Shown here one piece after another: positions 46,501 through 56,927 of a stretch of DNA of 64,000 bases (position 1 is the stretch's first letter; each line of letters starts with the position of its first letter). The stretch is from the NCBI GenBank assembly GCA_038030265.1, contig CM075939.1:32221253-32285252 (forward strand), in the 5' to 3' direction. Source of the stretch: Corythucha ciliata. Its lineage: Eukaryota > Arthropoda > Insecta > Hemiptera > Tingidae. The notes below the pieces were generated by a model. It was not told where the DNA came from. It made no database searches and worked only from the letters and a program-made list of their open reading frames with translations. The translations under genes and the position numbers were made by a program.

Positions 46501-49158
46501 TCAATTTTTTTTGGAAATGGGGATGGGAGCCAAATATGCGGGAGGAAGGGAAATATTCACTTCTTTACTAGAACTCCGTGTCTTGTTAGTTTTTGCTACA
46601 ATAACAGTTTGGAACTCATTTTGGGAATGAGATGTTTTGAAGAAAAATCTATCTAAATGTTCTTTTTCCACTCGGATGGTACAAATGTCATTGAAATTGA
46701 ATTTTTCACCTTCAGTATTGACGTTGAATGTGTTTGAAAAATTCTCAGACAATTTTTTAAGGTCTAAAAATTCGCAATGGGACAAATAAATGACGTTGAA
46801 GGGGCTGCCAGTTTTTCGAGCTGACCCAATGAGAGTGGCGTATTGAGCTGGGACGTAAATTGGGGCACCTTTTAATGATCTTTTAATGTTTTTCTCAATT
46901 ATGGAATGACTGGAATCCCCTTCATTTTGCCCATGACCAATAACGAAAAATTTATGGGTTATATTTTTTATACTTAAATTTGCTAGGGCGTACAAATACA
47001 GATTATTATGAATTTGTTTTTTCCTTGACCTCCACAATTGTCGGAGAATAAAACTACCTCCAAATCTGGCGAGTTGACTGCGGCAGCTTTATTCTTCAAG
47101 AATTGCAGAAGGCAAGTCTCAATTTCTATAGATCCTCTTTTTCCTTCCCCTTCGTGCCAGAAATAGCAGTCAACCTTTCCTAGGCCTTTCTGTTCAAACT
47201 CGCATACTGTGAAGTTGTAGCAGTTAAGCCTAGATTTATAGTAAAATGAAGAAACATCTCCCTTCGGAACTGGTAGGGCTGCTTGCAAATCAAAACAAGC
47301 AACAACGTAAAAATTACCTATCTTGGCTTTATCTGCAGCCTTTTCATCCCTGCTCAACTTCTTTTCTGACACTCGGGACTCAAATTTTTCTTGTAGAGAT
47401 TCTTTTTCATTTTCATTCGAATTTTCAAAAGTTGTACAAACAATACATTGATCTTTTTTAATTTTTTTGACCGATCCTGCCGGCGTTTTCGTTGTCAGCG
47501 ACGTTTCGTCGAGGGATCCTGAAAAATTATTATAATTAATTATAATAATAATTATTATAAAATTATTATAATAATTAAAAATTATTATACAAAAATCCTT
47601 TTTGTCGCTGACAACGAAAACGCCGGCAGGATCGGTCAAAAAAATTAAAAAACCAGAAATCACTCCTGCCTCCAAAATAAAAAATCATTAAAATACATTG
47701 ATCTTTCTTAGGGAAATGAAACGATAAGTTGAATTCAAAATTAAATATTTGCCTCTACATGGACAGTGCTCCAAACGGTACTCCAGATTTTTCACACTCA
47801 TCCTTATAATCCCTGTACAACTGGACTAAAGTTTTACTACCATCAATATATATTTTAGATGTATTAGCTCTTGTGTAGTGGCTCTCAATGGCTGGTATTG
47901 AAGAAATGTGTTTTCTGATCCCTTCTTTGATTTCTATTGGTGCTCCGATTTTTTTCAGTCCTCTCTTTTCTCCCTCTAAGAACCCATCCTTTGATTTCGA
48001 GACTACAGTACGAATGTACCTTTCACTGATACCGAGTGTTTTCATGAAAAAAAAATCGGCAGACCTGCATGAGAGCATCCCCTTTAGTGAAATAAAAAGC
48101 ATTATTCAGGCCACGAGGTTTCGGGAGCTTATCGGACGTTGGATATCGATATTTAGGATTGATTTTTCTCATCGCGTTCATTATGAAACCTCTTTGTTGT
48201 CCCAAATCCCCCAGATCCCAATATTTTCTAAAAATAGCCTCTCTTTCAGCGTCCGAGTGGAGCATTTCAATCTGCAAGCTGAGTTGCAAGATTCACCCAT
48301 TTGTCTAGCAGCTACCAGATTTCCCTTCGCTGTCATGTACGGTTGGCCCAAATTTCTTCTACGCTTACTCTCATTTCGCCGCCAGTTAGAAGGATCACGT
48401 TTCCTTTTCCGAGTGTTCTTTTTTACTTTACGTGCAGGACTAACTTGGTCTGGAATGGCGTGGACTTCTTGTTCTTTGTCGCTGTTGAGTCGCTTGACTC
48501 ACTCGAGCTGGGCGAATAAGCCGATTCTTCTATGCCACTCGAAGCATTGAAAGGACTTGACAAATCTATTCCCTCCGTTATTTCACCTAAACAGGAAAAA
48601 AACTGTAATACCCCGAATGCTTGTATGGAATTGCGAGTTGTGCTTACCTAATGCCAAATTTTCTTCTTCGACAGAATTAAATAGGTCAGTAGGGGCAAGC
48701 GTCTCAAACTCATTTTGCGGTAGAATCACCTCGGTCTCTGGCATTTGCAGAAGGGATTCTGAACAAATGCCTTTCATGGGACGGGGGAAAAAAGAAAAAA
48801 AAAATGAGCATTATTTTGTCTCTACTCTTGACTTAAAAGATCCAGCTGAAAGATTGGACTATTCAACCAAGAACGGTGTCTCACCAGTTATCTCGGTAAT
48901 TTCGTTTATTATGGATGCTATTTCGTCATCATCTTTCTCATTTTCTGTTTGATTTCTGGGATTGTGTCTTCTTCATTCTTATTCCTGAGCCTGAATATGA
49001 TAGCAGAAAATTGATTGAGAAAAGAAGATGATTAATCCTAGCCTTTAACTAATTATTTCATGTTAAATTAGGAAAATTCTGCAAGAAAAATGCTCACTTG
49101 ATCCCGATTGCAGCAAGCATCTTCTCTCCCCTGCTTGTATAATGGTTGCTTCCCATGT
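46501..49158 (-). pseudogene. DDE-like transposase of an unplaced family, copy 2 (multi-exon, broken)
   Basis: The first exon starts MGSNHYTSRGEKMLAAIGIK (49158) with donor AA|GTGAGC. Acidic exons follow (TENEKDDDEIASIINEIT; LFNSVEEENLALG; SSSESSDSTATKNKK), then a basic block RKRKRDPSNWRRNESKRRRN and GQPYMTAKGN, CRLKCSTRTLKER, FRKYWDLGDLGQQRGF, HYTRANTSKIYIDGSK, KKDQCIVC, FDLQAALPVPKGDV, CYFWHEGEGKRGS and LFSDNCGGQGKNK, ending PPAYLAPIPISKKN. This is block-for-block parallel to copy 1. It is broken by frame changes near 48415-48460, near 48250, in a T9 run near 48045-48055 and near 47000, by a TAG near 47755, and by a 233 bp insertion. Confidence 0.8.
47459..47691. mobile_element. 233 bp insertion in the copy 2 transposase with a 15 bp target duplication
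   Basis: AATACATTGATCTTT occurs on both sides (about 47444-47458 and 47692-47706), and the reading KKDQCI is duplicated accordingly. The insert contains two 42 bp inverted arms (GACCGATCCTGCCGGCG at 47469 and its complement ending 47638) around about 100 bp of nearly pure AT, and one end is A-rich. A 15 bp duplication with an A-rich end suggests retroposition (inference). Confidence 0.7.
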
Positions 49159-49815
49159 TTTATCTAAAATTACACATAGGTACTTTATTTGTAGGTACTA
49201 AAATCCTACATGTAGTAAACTATAGCATTTGAGGCCAGTCAACCCCCCAAAATCCCATAAGATCACTAGCGCAACCGGATGGATCTCCATCAGGCTGCCA
49301 ATGGGCTATTTTGGAGTCCCGTTGCAGGCTGCAAAACTGGCTTTGCAGTCCCGTCGCAGGCTACAAAACCAGTTTTGCAGCCTGTAGGAAAGACAAAAAT
49401 TTAATTCAGTAGTGTCCTAAGTCAAAATGATACTTTTTTCTCACAAAAACAAGCTTCAAGGTCAATGCAATAATGGCTTAAGTAGAAAAAGCATCAGAGT
49501 TCGAGAAGCCAACTTACCGCAATACCGTCGTAACTAAGAAACGCCACTGTTGCACAAACTTACTTCACACTCAGTGATGGCTGCTAGTGCCGTACTGGAA
49601 AACTAATCGAAGGGTCACTAATGCACTCAAATTTCGCTAGATCCCCCACCTGTCGTAACTCAAAAAAGCGCTCTCTAATAGTTTTGAGTGATACTGTGTT
49701 TGCAACGTTAATGCACGGCTTCACAACACCATACTAGGAGTGGATTAGCGCGCTCAACTCAAAATCGAGGATTTTTGACTTACGTCACTATTGTTCTCAA
49801 CGAGCGATATATACA

Positions 49816-50171
49816 CAGGGTGCGGCAGATAATGTGGACCACCCATTTTTCTCCGCTATTATTGATGATATTGGAATGGTGCTCGGAGTTATGTCCCCTT
49901 GATCTTAGGTGAGGATTTCATAAAGTTAGGTCAAATTTGGGCCCTACCGGGGCTCAATAAAAATTTTTGGGCTACAGATATGAAATCCTCACCTCATCAT
50001 ATTTCATAAAGTTAGGTCAAATTTGGGCCCTACCGGGGCTCAATAAAAATTTTTGGGCTACAGATATGAAATCCTCACCTAAGATCAAGGGGACATAACT
50101 CCGAGCACCATTCCAATATCATCAATAATAGCGGAGAAAAATGGGTGGTCCACATTATCTGCCGCACCCCG
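49816..50171. mobile_element. Foldback MITE at the TA-rich site of Helentron-like copy D
   Basis: CAGGGTGCGGCAGATAATGT at the left is mirrored as ...CTGCCGCACCCCG at the right. The arms are about 130 bp with long identity (GGTCCACATTATCTGCCG). The centre has a direct repeat of about 80 bp (GTCAAATTTGGGCCCTACCG, twice). TA flanks both ends, so it belongs with the CAGGGTG Tc1-like elements. Confidence 0.8.
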
Positions 50172-50298
50172 TATAGCAAATCGAACCGACCTCGGATTCG
50201 TGTTCTAGGGGTTCTGAAACGTGAAAAAAAAGTATCGCAACCCATATGTGCGACCATCAGGGCGAGACCAATAGTGCATTTTTTTAATGAAATGCACT

Positions 50299-51270
50299 AA
50301 AAAAAAACTCATAGATGTGACGTGTTTGTTGGCAAAACAAGAACTTGCTTTTAGGGGGCATGACGAATCATCCGGCTCAGCGAACAGAGGTAATTACGTG
50401 GAATTCGTTCATTTCCTATCCAAGTACGACTCGCAGCTAGCCGAGCATTTGGAAAAGTCCACAGTTTTCTCCGGCCTCTCGAATGACATTCAAAACGATC
50501 TTATTGAAGCAATAAAATGTGTATTAATTGGCAGGGTAGAATCGGAAATAGAATTCGCGAAGTTTGTCTCAGTGTGTGTGGACGAGACGTCGGACTGTAC
50601 AGGCACGTCACAGCTAACTACAATTTTGCGCTATGTCGATCCCCAGGGAGTGGTCCAAGAGAGATTTATAGGGTTTAGTGACGTGAGTGCGGATCGGAGT
50701 GCCAAAGCGTTAGCGGCCCACGTCATCAATATTGTAGAAACTTTCAAATGCGAAAAAAAAGTTGTTTGACACACTTATGACGAGGCCACAGTGATGTCGG
50801 GACACCTGGGGGGTACCCAAAAACTAGTTAAGGACCGCTTTCCTTCTGCGATTTTTATCCATTGCTTTGGACATAAGTTGAATTTGGTTCTAACAGATTC
50901 TGTCAAGTTCATTCCTGAGTGTAAAGTTTTTTTCGCCACTCAAGGTGGATTGTCGTCGTTTTTTTCCCATTCTTCGGCTCGAATCAACCTGCTCGACACT
51001 ACTGTCAACAGGAGACTTCCACGAGTAGCTCCGACCCGATGGAACTTTCTTGATAGACTCGTTTATACGGTTCGTGAAAATCGCGAAAATTTCATAGAGC
51101 TATTTAATAGTATCTTGGAAAATCCAAGTAAGAGGGACGACGATGTTGTTTGTAAATCCCAGGGGTTTGTGTCTTTCCTACAATCTTTTAACACAGCCTT
51201 CTTGCCATTACTTTTCGAAAAAAATTACAATTCGACCGGGGTCTCGGTCTCGATTATGAAAAGTCGGTTT
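50299..51270 (+). pseudogene. hAT transposase (ZMYM1-like), C-terminal half
   Basis: Continues the protein begun at 42965: LIDVTCLLAKQELAFRGHDE, then VSVCVDETSDCTGTSQLTTI (catalytic Asp region) and ILRYVDPQGVVQERF. An in-frame TGA at 50767-50769 separates this from HTYDEATVMSGHLGGTQK, HCFGHKLNLVL (catalytic core continues) and RLPRVAPTRWNF. After LQSFNTAFLPLLFEKN near 51220 similarity fades and the C-terminal dimerisation domain is absent. One stop plus 3' truncation, in addition to the split by element D. Confidence 0.88.
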
Positions 51271-52164
51271 CGTTCTCGAAAAGTTAAAGGTACGAATTCA
51301 AAGATGTGTGCTATTAGTGACGAGTGATCCAATTCTCGTCTCAATGATTACAGATGACAATAGATGAATTACTGAGTACTGACCAAAGAACTTTGTAATT
51401 GCCCCAACATGGAATCGTGCCTTTAAAACAATTGTCACGCTGAGAACGAGAAAGGGGAACAGTTGCGAACTCAACGAGATCAAGTCAAAATCTCGCACAT
51501 GCCAACTCATTTAGTTCAAGCAAGGAGACTTTCCTTCCCAGACACGTCGAGGAAGGAAGCATGAGAGGAAGGGAAGGCAAGCATGGTGTTAACGTTAAGG
51601 TCGCACCACCACCGGCCAGGGTTCGAATCTACAACTCATTTGCGACCAAAGTTGTCCTCTTCAAAACAAAATTTCACCCCGCACGAAGTCCGACTTTTTT
51701 CATTTTTAAGATTTTTTTCGTGTTATAGACATTGCGTTACTAAAATGACTGTAACTCGCTTATTTCTGGCCGAAAATCAAATCTGAATACACCGTTCGAA
51801 AGAGCGTTAAATTTACCATCTTCCCAGTGCAAAATCTTATTTTAAATGTAGGATTCAGGGGACGAAAAATGAGCCCGAGTAGTAAAATGTGAGAAATTAC
51901 GAAAATTTGCAAACTTTCAAACGTTTTCAACTCCGACTGAATCTGTCAGTTAATCGTACACTGCAATCTTGAAAGTTGGTGTAGAACCTCAGCTTTCTTC
52001 AGGTCTAGTCATTTTTTAAATTAAAAAATCGAATAGGTGAGGAAACCGCGCCTGATTGAAAAATAGGTGTTTTTTTTTTATCTTACTCAGTTATTTAATG
52101 ACTGCCAAATCTTCACAGTTTGGTGGAATAAGGGGTGGGATACGCCTGTTTTATGTTTGTTTTT
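51271..52164. other. Spacer with a weak tRNA-like SINE signal
   Basis: ATGGTGTTAACG at 51583 (A-box-like) and GGTTCGAATCT at 51620-51630 (B-box) have plausible SINE spacing. Otherwise nothing recognised. Confidence 0.35.
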
Positions 52165-53046
52165 AGTGCATTTCATTCTGAAAAATGCACTATTGGTCTC
52201 GTCGTGATGGTGGCAAACATGGGTCATGTCATGTTTTTTTCACGTTTCAGAACCTCTAGAACACGAATTCAGTGGTCTCCGGAATTTTTATATATATATA
52301 TATAGGGTGGAAGGGGATAAGTGTGACAAAAATTTTTGGGTGATAGTAGGCCTCATTTGCGACCGAAATTACCATATACACCATGGTCCGAAAATCAAAA
52401 CCCTTCGAGATATGATTTTTCTAACGATTTTTAAGGCTTACATCATTTTTTTAAACTAACGGCGAGAAACTCGCATTTAATTTGAATTTTTGCCACTTTT
52501 GGTCATGGATTCGGAAAGAGCACACTATGTTCTGTCAGAATTAGCCATTTTCGATAGACGTTAACTATTTTATGTGCCCTTAAATGCGGCTCAAAGTCGT
52601 GCAAATCGGGGAATTAATTTTTTTCAAAAACAGTCAGTCCCCGTTTGTCCACACTAAATCTGAGTGAACGGACAACCCGTGATTCAGAAAAACCTCTTCA
52701 AAGTGTCCTTTACAAAAATAGTCATAAGCGTTTTCTTAGTTGTTTGGAGATTTTTCGTCAGAAATGACGATTTCTTAGAAAAAATAATGATTTTTCTCTT
52801 CAAAATCGCTTGTTTTGACCTGAAAAATTTGAACAAGTTTTGTGATTTTAACGTGTTAAAAAGCACTAAAACCTAATCCAAAGCTATACGTTGAATCAAA
52901 CTGATTATGCCCGCCTACCAAAGTAACAAAAAATGTCGCTCCGGCAGCTGGGGTGTCGGACTGTCGGATAGAGTACATTTCACGAAATTCGAATTTCGTC
53001 AATTTAACTAAATTTGCGATTATTCAGCAAGAATGACCAATTAAGT

Positions 53047-53162
53047 AGTTAGCTGTGACGTGCCTGTACAGTCCGACGTCTCGTCCACACACACTGAGAC
53101 AAACTTCGCGAATTCTATTTCCGATTCTACCCTGCCAATTAATACACTGCTTCAATAAGATC
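53047..53162 (-). repeat. Inverted copy of a hAT transposase segment
   Basis: On minus this is nearly identical to 50496-50622 of the hAT gene upstream (for example GTATTAATTGGCAGGGTAGA, then GTGGACGAGACGTCGGACTG); the only clear difference is absence of a 7 bp ATAAAAT-like piece. The identity over ~116 bp implies recent copying. Confidence 0.85.
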
Positions 53163-53580
53163 GCTCGCGCGTGGCTATTTCAGCCATGTGAAAAGTGAAA
53201 AAAGTATTTTTTTGAAATTACCAATACATTTCACATCGGTATCAATCAGCTGCTAGTGCACGCATTGATGGGCAAAGTTGTGGAAAACTACCCAGTTCTG
53301 TGTACTTTCGAACGGTGTTCTGGTAGTTGAAGTTTGCAACCCTCTGACTTCAGCAATCAAGTTCGAATGCAAAAAAATGTAACTTGCTGTGTTAAAAGAA
53401 GCCGAATAGGCCATTGTAAACGTCCTTTCCTTAGGGTATTGTGTTTCTCCGAGCAGGCTGCCCTCAATGCTTGAAGTAAGGATTCAATTCACAACGAGGC
53501 TCGCCATGTGAGCTGAGGTGGTGGATGAACAAGGTTAGGGTGTACACTAGACTTGAACATTTCACCTTATCGCCGGTACC
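53163..53580. repeat. Long inverted repeat arm, partner at 56214-56632
   Basis: CTATTTCAGCCATGTGAAAA to CTTATCGCCGGTACC is mirrored at 56214-56632 over ~415 bp with few mismatches. Part of it is present a third time at 54945-55050. The arms bracket the transposase fragment and the joint of the two Tc1-like elements. Confidence 0.85.
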
Positions 53581-54107
53581 CTTTGTACGATCAATTTTCA
53601 CAACGAAGCTCACTATGCGTGAGATCGTGGATGAACTGCTGCGTTAGGACTTGAACTAGGGCATTCCTACTCATCAGTCACCACTCATCAGGTTTAGATT
53701 AGCTCAGTAGATTGCGATCTTTGTACATCGTTTTTTCTCTCCGAATTAGTTGAGATCAACGATTGAAGAAGAACCTTAACTTGAAATACATTTAATTTAA
53801 TTGAGCGTTCAAAATTCCCCCCCCCCCCCGTTTCTTGCTCACTTTGTGTTGCTCTAAACCGCAAATTTTTGGTGGCCAAACGAATTTAGATTATTACGGC
53901 GAGAGGCCGTGAAACGTCACAGCCCAATAAATTGGTCCTCCTTGCATGATCATTTTCGGGAGAATGCCTCATTACTACACGTGAAATGTGTTCAGGGGTT
54001 CATAGAGCTGAAAAAGTATTCGTTGTTACTGTTGTTACGTTTCCGAACGTATGATAGTTTACTAAAGCGAATTTTAGTCAACTTATTTTGTCAGGGTACT
54101 ATTAAAA

Positions 54108-54924
54108 ATGCCTCGACATTTTACTAACGAAGAGTACGCCGACATAATGTTTTTCTACGGAATGTGTAGAGGAAATGACCCAGCCGCCCAGCGAGCATAT
54201 CATCTTGAATTCCCAAACCGAAGATTGCCGGCCAGAAATACCTTTTCGCGGGTTTTTGAACGCTTCGTGAAACTGGAGCGTTCCCAAGACGATCGACGAA
54301 TTCGGAAAGGGAAGAGAATATCGACGTTGAGGACATTTTAATGGAAGTTGAACGTGACCCAACAACGAGCACTCGTCGAATTTCGTTAGCGGTGCATACG
54401 TCACAAACAAGTGTGTGGAGAACTCTCAAGAAGAATGGGCTTTCACCATACCATGTCCAAAAAGTCCACAATTTGTTACCAGGAGACGAAATCCGTAGGT
54501 TGGAGTTTTGCCAATGGGTAAATACAAACCGCAACAAAATCCCATTCATTCTTTTTACCGATGAGGCCACATTCACGAGAGATGGGATATACAATTCTCA
54601 CAATAGACATATCTGGTCAGAAGAGAACCCCCGAGCAAAGTTAGTGTCGGCTTTCCAACATAAATTTTCGATCAACGTGTGGTGCGGTATGCTCAACAAT
54701 ATGTTAATCGGACCATTCATATTTAAAGACCGTCTTTCCGGACCGACTTTTTTAAACTTCCTTCGGAATCACCTCCCAGCTCTGCTGGAGGACGTTCCCT
54801 TTCAATACAGAAATCGTATGATATTTCAACTCGACGGTGCCCCTGCACATTTTTCTAGTGAAGTCCGAGCATTTCTCGACGAAAAATTCCCTCTGAAATG
54901 GATTGGGCGAGGAGGACCAATTAA
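54108..54924 (+). pseudogene. Tc1-like transposase (DUF4817 plus DDE_3), C-terminally truncated
   Basis: The ATG at 54108 gives MPRHFTNEEYADIMFFYGMC, a DUF4817 helix-turn-helix that continues with AYHLEFPNRRLPARNTFSRV. A +1 change near 54310 shifts to NIDVEDILMEVERDPTTSTR and an HTH VHTSQTSVWRTLKK. The DDE core then shows LFTDEATFTRDG (first Asp), HIWSEENPRA, FSINVWCGM, IFQLDGAPAHFS (second Asp) and KWIGRGGPI. The expected WPPRSPDLTPLD segment with the last acidic residue is replaced by a duplicated end sequence at 54925. It was therefore truncated when the element was rearranged. Confidence 0.9.
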
Positions 54925-55325
54925 CTAGTTACAACTTAGTCCACAACTTTGCCCATCAATGCGTGCACTAGCAGCTGATTGATACCGATGTGAAATGTAT
55001 TGGTAATTTCAAAAAAATACTTTTTTCACTTTTCACATGGCTGAAATAGCCACGCGCGAGCGACATTTTTTGATTTTCATGGTGGTTTCAGGAACAGGAT
55101 TTTGTCCTCTTTCCAAATCAACCGTCATTTTTTGTCTAACCTCCGTCGGTGACCCGTGAACACGACAATTATTGTAAAAGTAATGAAACTGGGAAAAAAC
55201 AGGAAAATGCTCATATCTCGTAACCAAAGCATTTTCGGCTATGCGTCTACATGACGTTTTTTGTGCGTCCAGGTACGTAAAAGTTTGTCACATTCCTCCT
55301 GAATCACCCTGTAATACATATTATA

Positions 55326-56891
55326 CAGGGTGTTCCAGGAGGAAACGACAATACTTCCACATGTTGTACTACTAAGTTGGGCGAACCAAAATGACTATAT
55401 GGACATAGGGTCGGAAACGCTTTGTTTCAGAGTTACAGGAAATTTAGTGTTTTTAAAGCCAAATCACCTCTTTTCCAGAAAAAGCGGTCTTAACGGACTA
55501 ACCGTTCAACATAGAACAAAATAAACTTCATTTCTGAAAAGAGCACAAAATTTAACTTTGGAAAAATCAGGAATAACACGTTAAAATCGTCTTTATGTAC
55601 GTTTAGTTATTTTTGGAAAAATCGAAAAAGTGTTACGTTGAATTTTCGTGTTTCTTTCAGAGGCGAATTTCACTCAATCTTCAGTTGGTCGGGCATTGAC
55701 CAATTATTGTAAAAACATGCCCATCATGTGAGCTTTCAATTGACGTAAGAAAATTGAAAATCGGTTGAATTTTCACTGAGATATGACACGAAAGGTTCGG
55801 AAAAACAGTGTAAAATCGTCAAAATAAGCCATATAGCAACTGTCAGGTAAAATCCCCAAAAATTGTTTTCGACGTCAAAATAACCCCAAAATTCAAAGAA
55901 ACAGTTTATTTAAGAAAAATCAATGCACCACGTCCATCATCATCATCATCATCTCCCACCACTTTCACTATCAAATAATCAATCATTAAACAAATTAACT
56001 GGTCTGATTCCTTCTAGTTTTCGTCTGGCGCTATTTTTCAGACGTTTTTGTATGATAATTGTAGTGATTCACGCGTATGATATGATTTGTACCAGAAAAA
56101 TAAATTTTGAACTAAAATAATCACGGAAGGATACCTGAAAAACTAATTACACGAGTATTTACTAGTGAAAGTGGTGGGAGATGATGATGATGATGACGGA
56201 CATGGTGCATTGATACCGGCGATAAGGTGAAATGTTCAAGTCTAGTATACACCCTAACGCTGTTCATCCACCACCTCAGCTCACATGGTGAGCCTCGTTG
56301 TGAATTGAATCCTTACTTCAAGCATTGAGGGCAGCCTGCTCGGAGAAACACAATACCCTAAGGAAAGGACGTTTACAATGGCTTATTCGGCTTCTTTTAA
56401 CATGCAAGTTACATTTTTTTGCATTCGAACTTGATTGCTGAAGTCAGAGGGTTGCAAACTTCAACTACCAGAACACCCTTCGAAAGTACACAGAACTGGG
56501 TAGTTTTCCACAACTTTGCCCATCAATGCGTGCACTAGCAGCTGATTGATACCGATGTGAAATGTATTGGTAATTTCAAAAAAATACTTTTTTCACTTTT
56601 CACATGGCTGAAATAGCCACGCGCGAGCGACATTTTTTTATTTTCATGGTGGTTTCAGGAACAGGATTTTGTCCTCTTTCCAAATCAACCGTCATTTTTT
56701 GTCTAACCTCCGTCGGTGAGCCGTGAACACGACAATTATTGTAAAAAGTAATGAAACTGGAAAAAAACAGGAAAATGCTCATATCTCGAAACCAAAGCAT
56801 TTTAGGCTATGCGTCTACATGACGTTTTTTGTGCGTCCAGGTACGCACTATCACCTGTGAAAGTTTGTCACATTCCTCCTGAATCACCCTG
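55326..56891. mobile_element. Tc1-like element 2, non-coding, abutting element 1
   Basis: CAGGGTGTTCCAGGAGGAAA at 55326; the right end is the complement of CAGGGTGATTCAGGAGGAAT at 56891. Only 14 bp (TAATACATATTATA) separate it from element 1. It contains a smaller palindrome at 55922-56213: CACCACGTCC, a CAT microsatellite and CTCCCACCACTTTCACTA mirrored around a ~200 bp centre. No transposase. Right part shared with element 1. Confidence 0.7.
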
Positions 56892-56927
56892 TATATATAG
56901 GTTTATTTATATCTTTATGGCCGTTTT

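Larger units (their letters stand above)
45608..49814 (-). mobile_element. Autonomous-type DNA transposon of the unplaced DDE-like family (copy 2)
   Basis: The ends are inverted copies: left CATATATCGCTTGCTGAGAA then CAATAGTGACGTAA (45608-45645), right the complement, ending in ...GAGCGATATATAC (49780-49814). Between them is one minus-strand transposase gene (46501-49158). The element fills the interior of Helentron-like copy D. Length is about 4.2 kb. Confidence 0.65.
43421..50298 (-). mobile_element. Helentron-like element, copy D, inserted in the hAT gene
   Basis: On minus it starts AGTGCATTTCATT at 50298, runs through GGTCTCGCCCTGATGG and GAACACGAATCCGAGG family sequence to a TA site occupied by a foldback element (49816-50171). 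It ends with GAAATGCACTTTTCCCGACA and the hairpin GGCTGCTGTCGGAAC at 43421. It is bordered by T/A-rich coding sequence of the hAT gene on both sides, consistent with insertion between T residues. It contains a second complete transposon (45608-49814) and a palindromic 1.3 kb module at its 3' end. No Rep/helicase seen. Confidence 0.6.
52304..55311 (+). mobile_element. Tc1-like element 1 in the TA site of copy A
   Basis: Left end AGGGTGGAAGGGGATAAGTG then TGACAAA; right end the complement of CAGGGTGATTCAGGAGGAAT then GTGACAAA. The ends are related but diverged. TA flanks. It carries a captured, inverted hAT fragment (53047-53162), an inverted-repeat arm (53163-53580) and the transposase at 54108. 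The right ~370 bp (54945-55311) are duplicated at 56505-56891 in the next element. Confidence 0.65.

Noticed and set aside
43421..50298. Autonomous Helentron with Rep/helicase
   Set aside because: No Rep HUH motif or helicase domain seen; the only enzyme inside is a DDE-like transposase from a nested element.
55033..56800. Near-identical minus-strand frames of 64-66 residues at 55033-55227 and 56600-56800
   Set aside because: Products of the duplicated right end of the Tc1-like elements.
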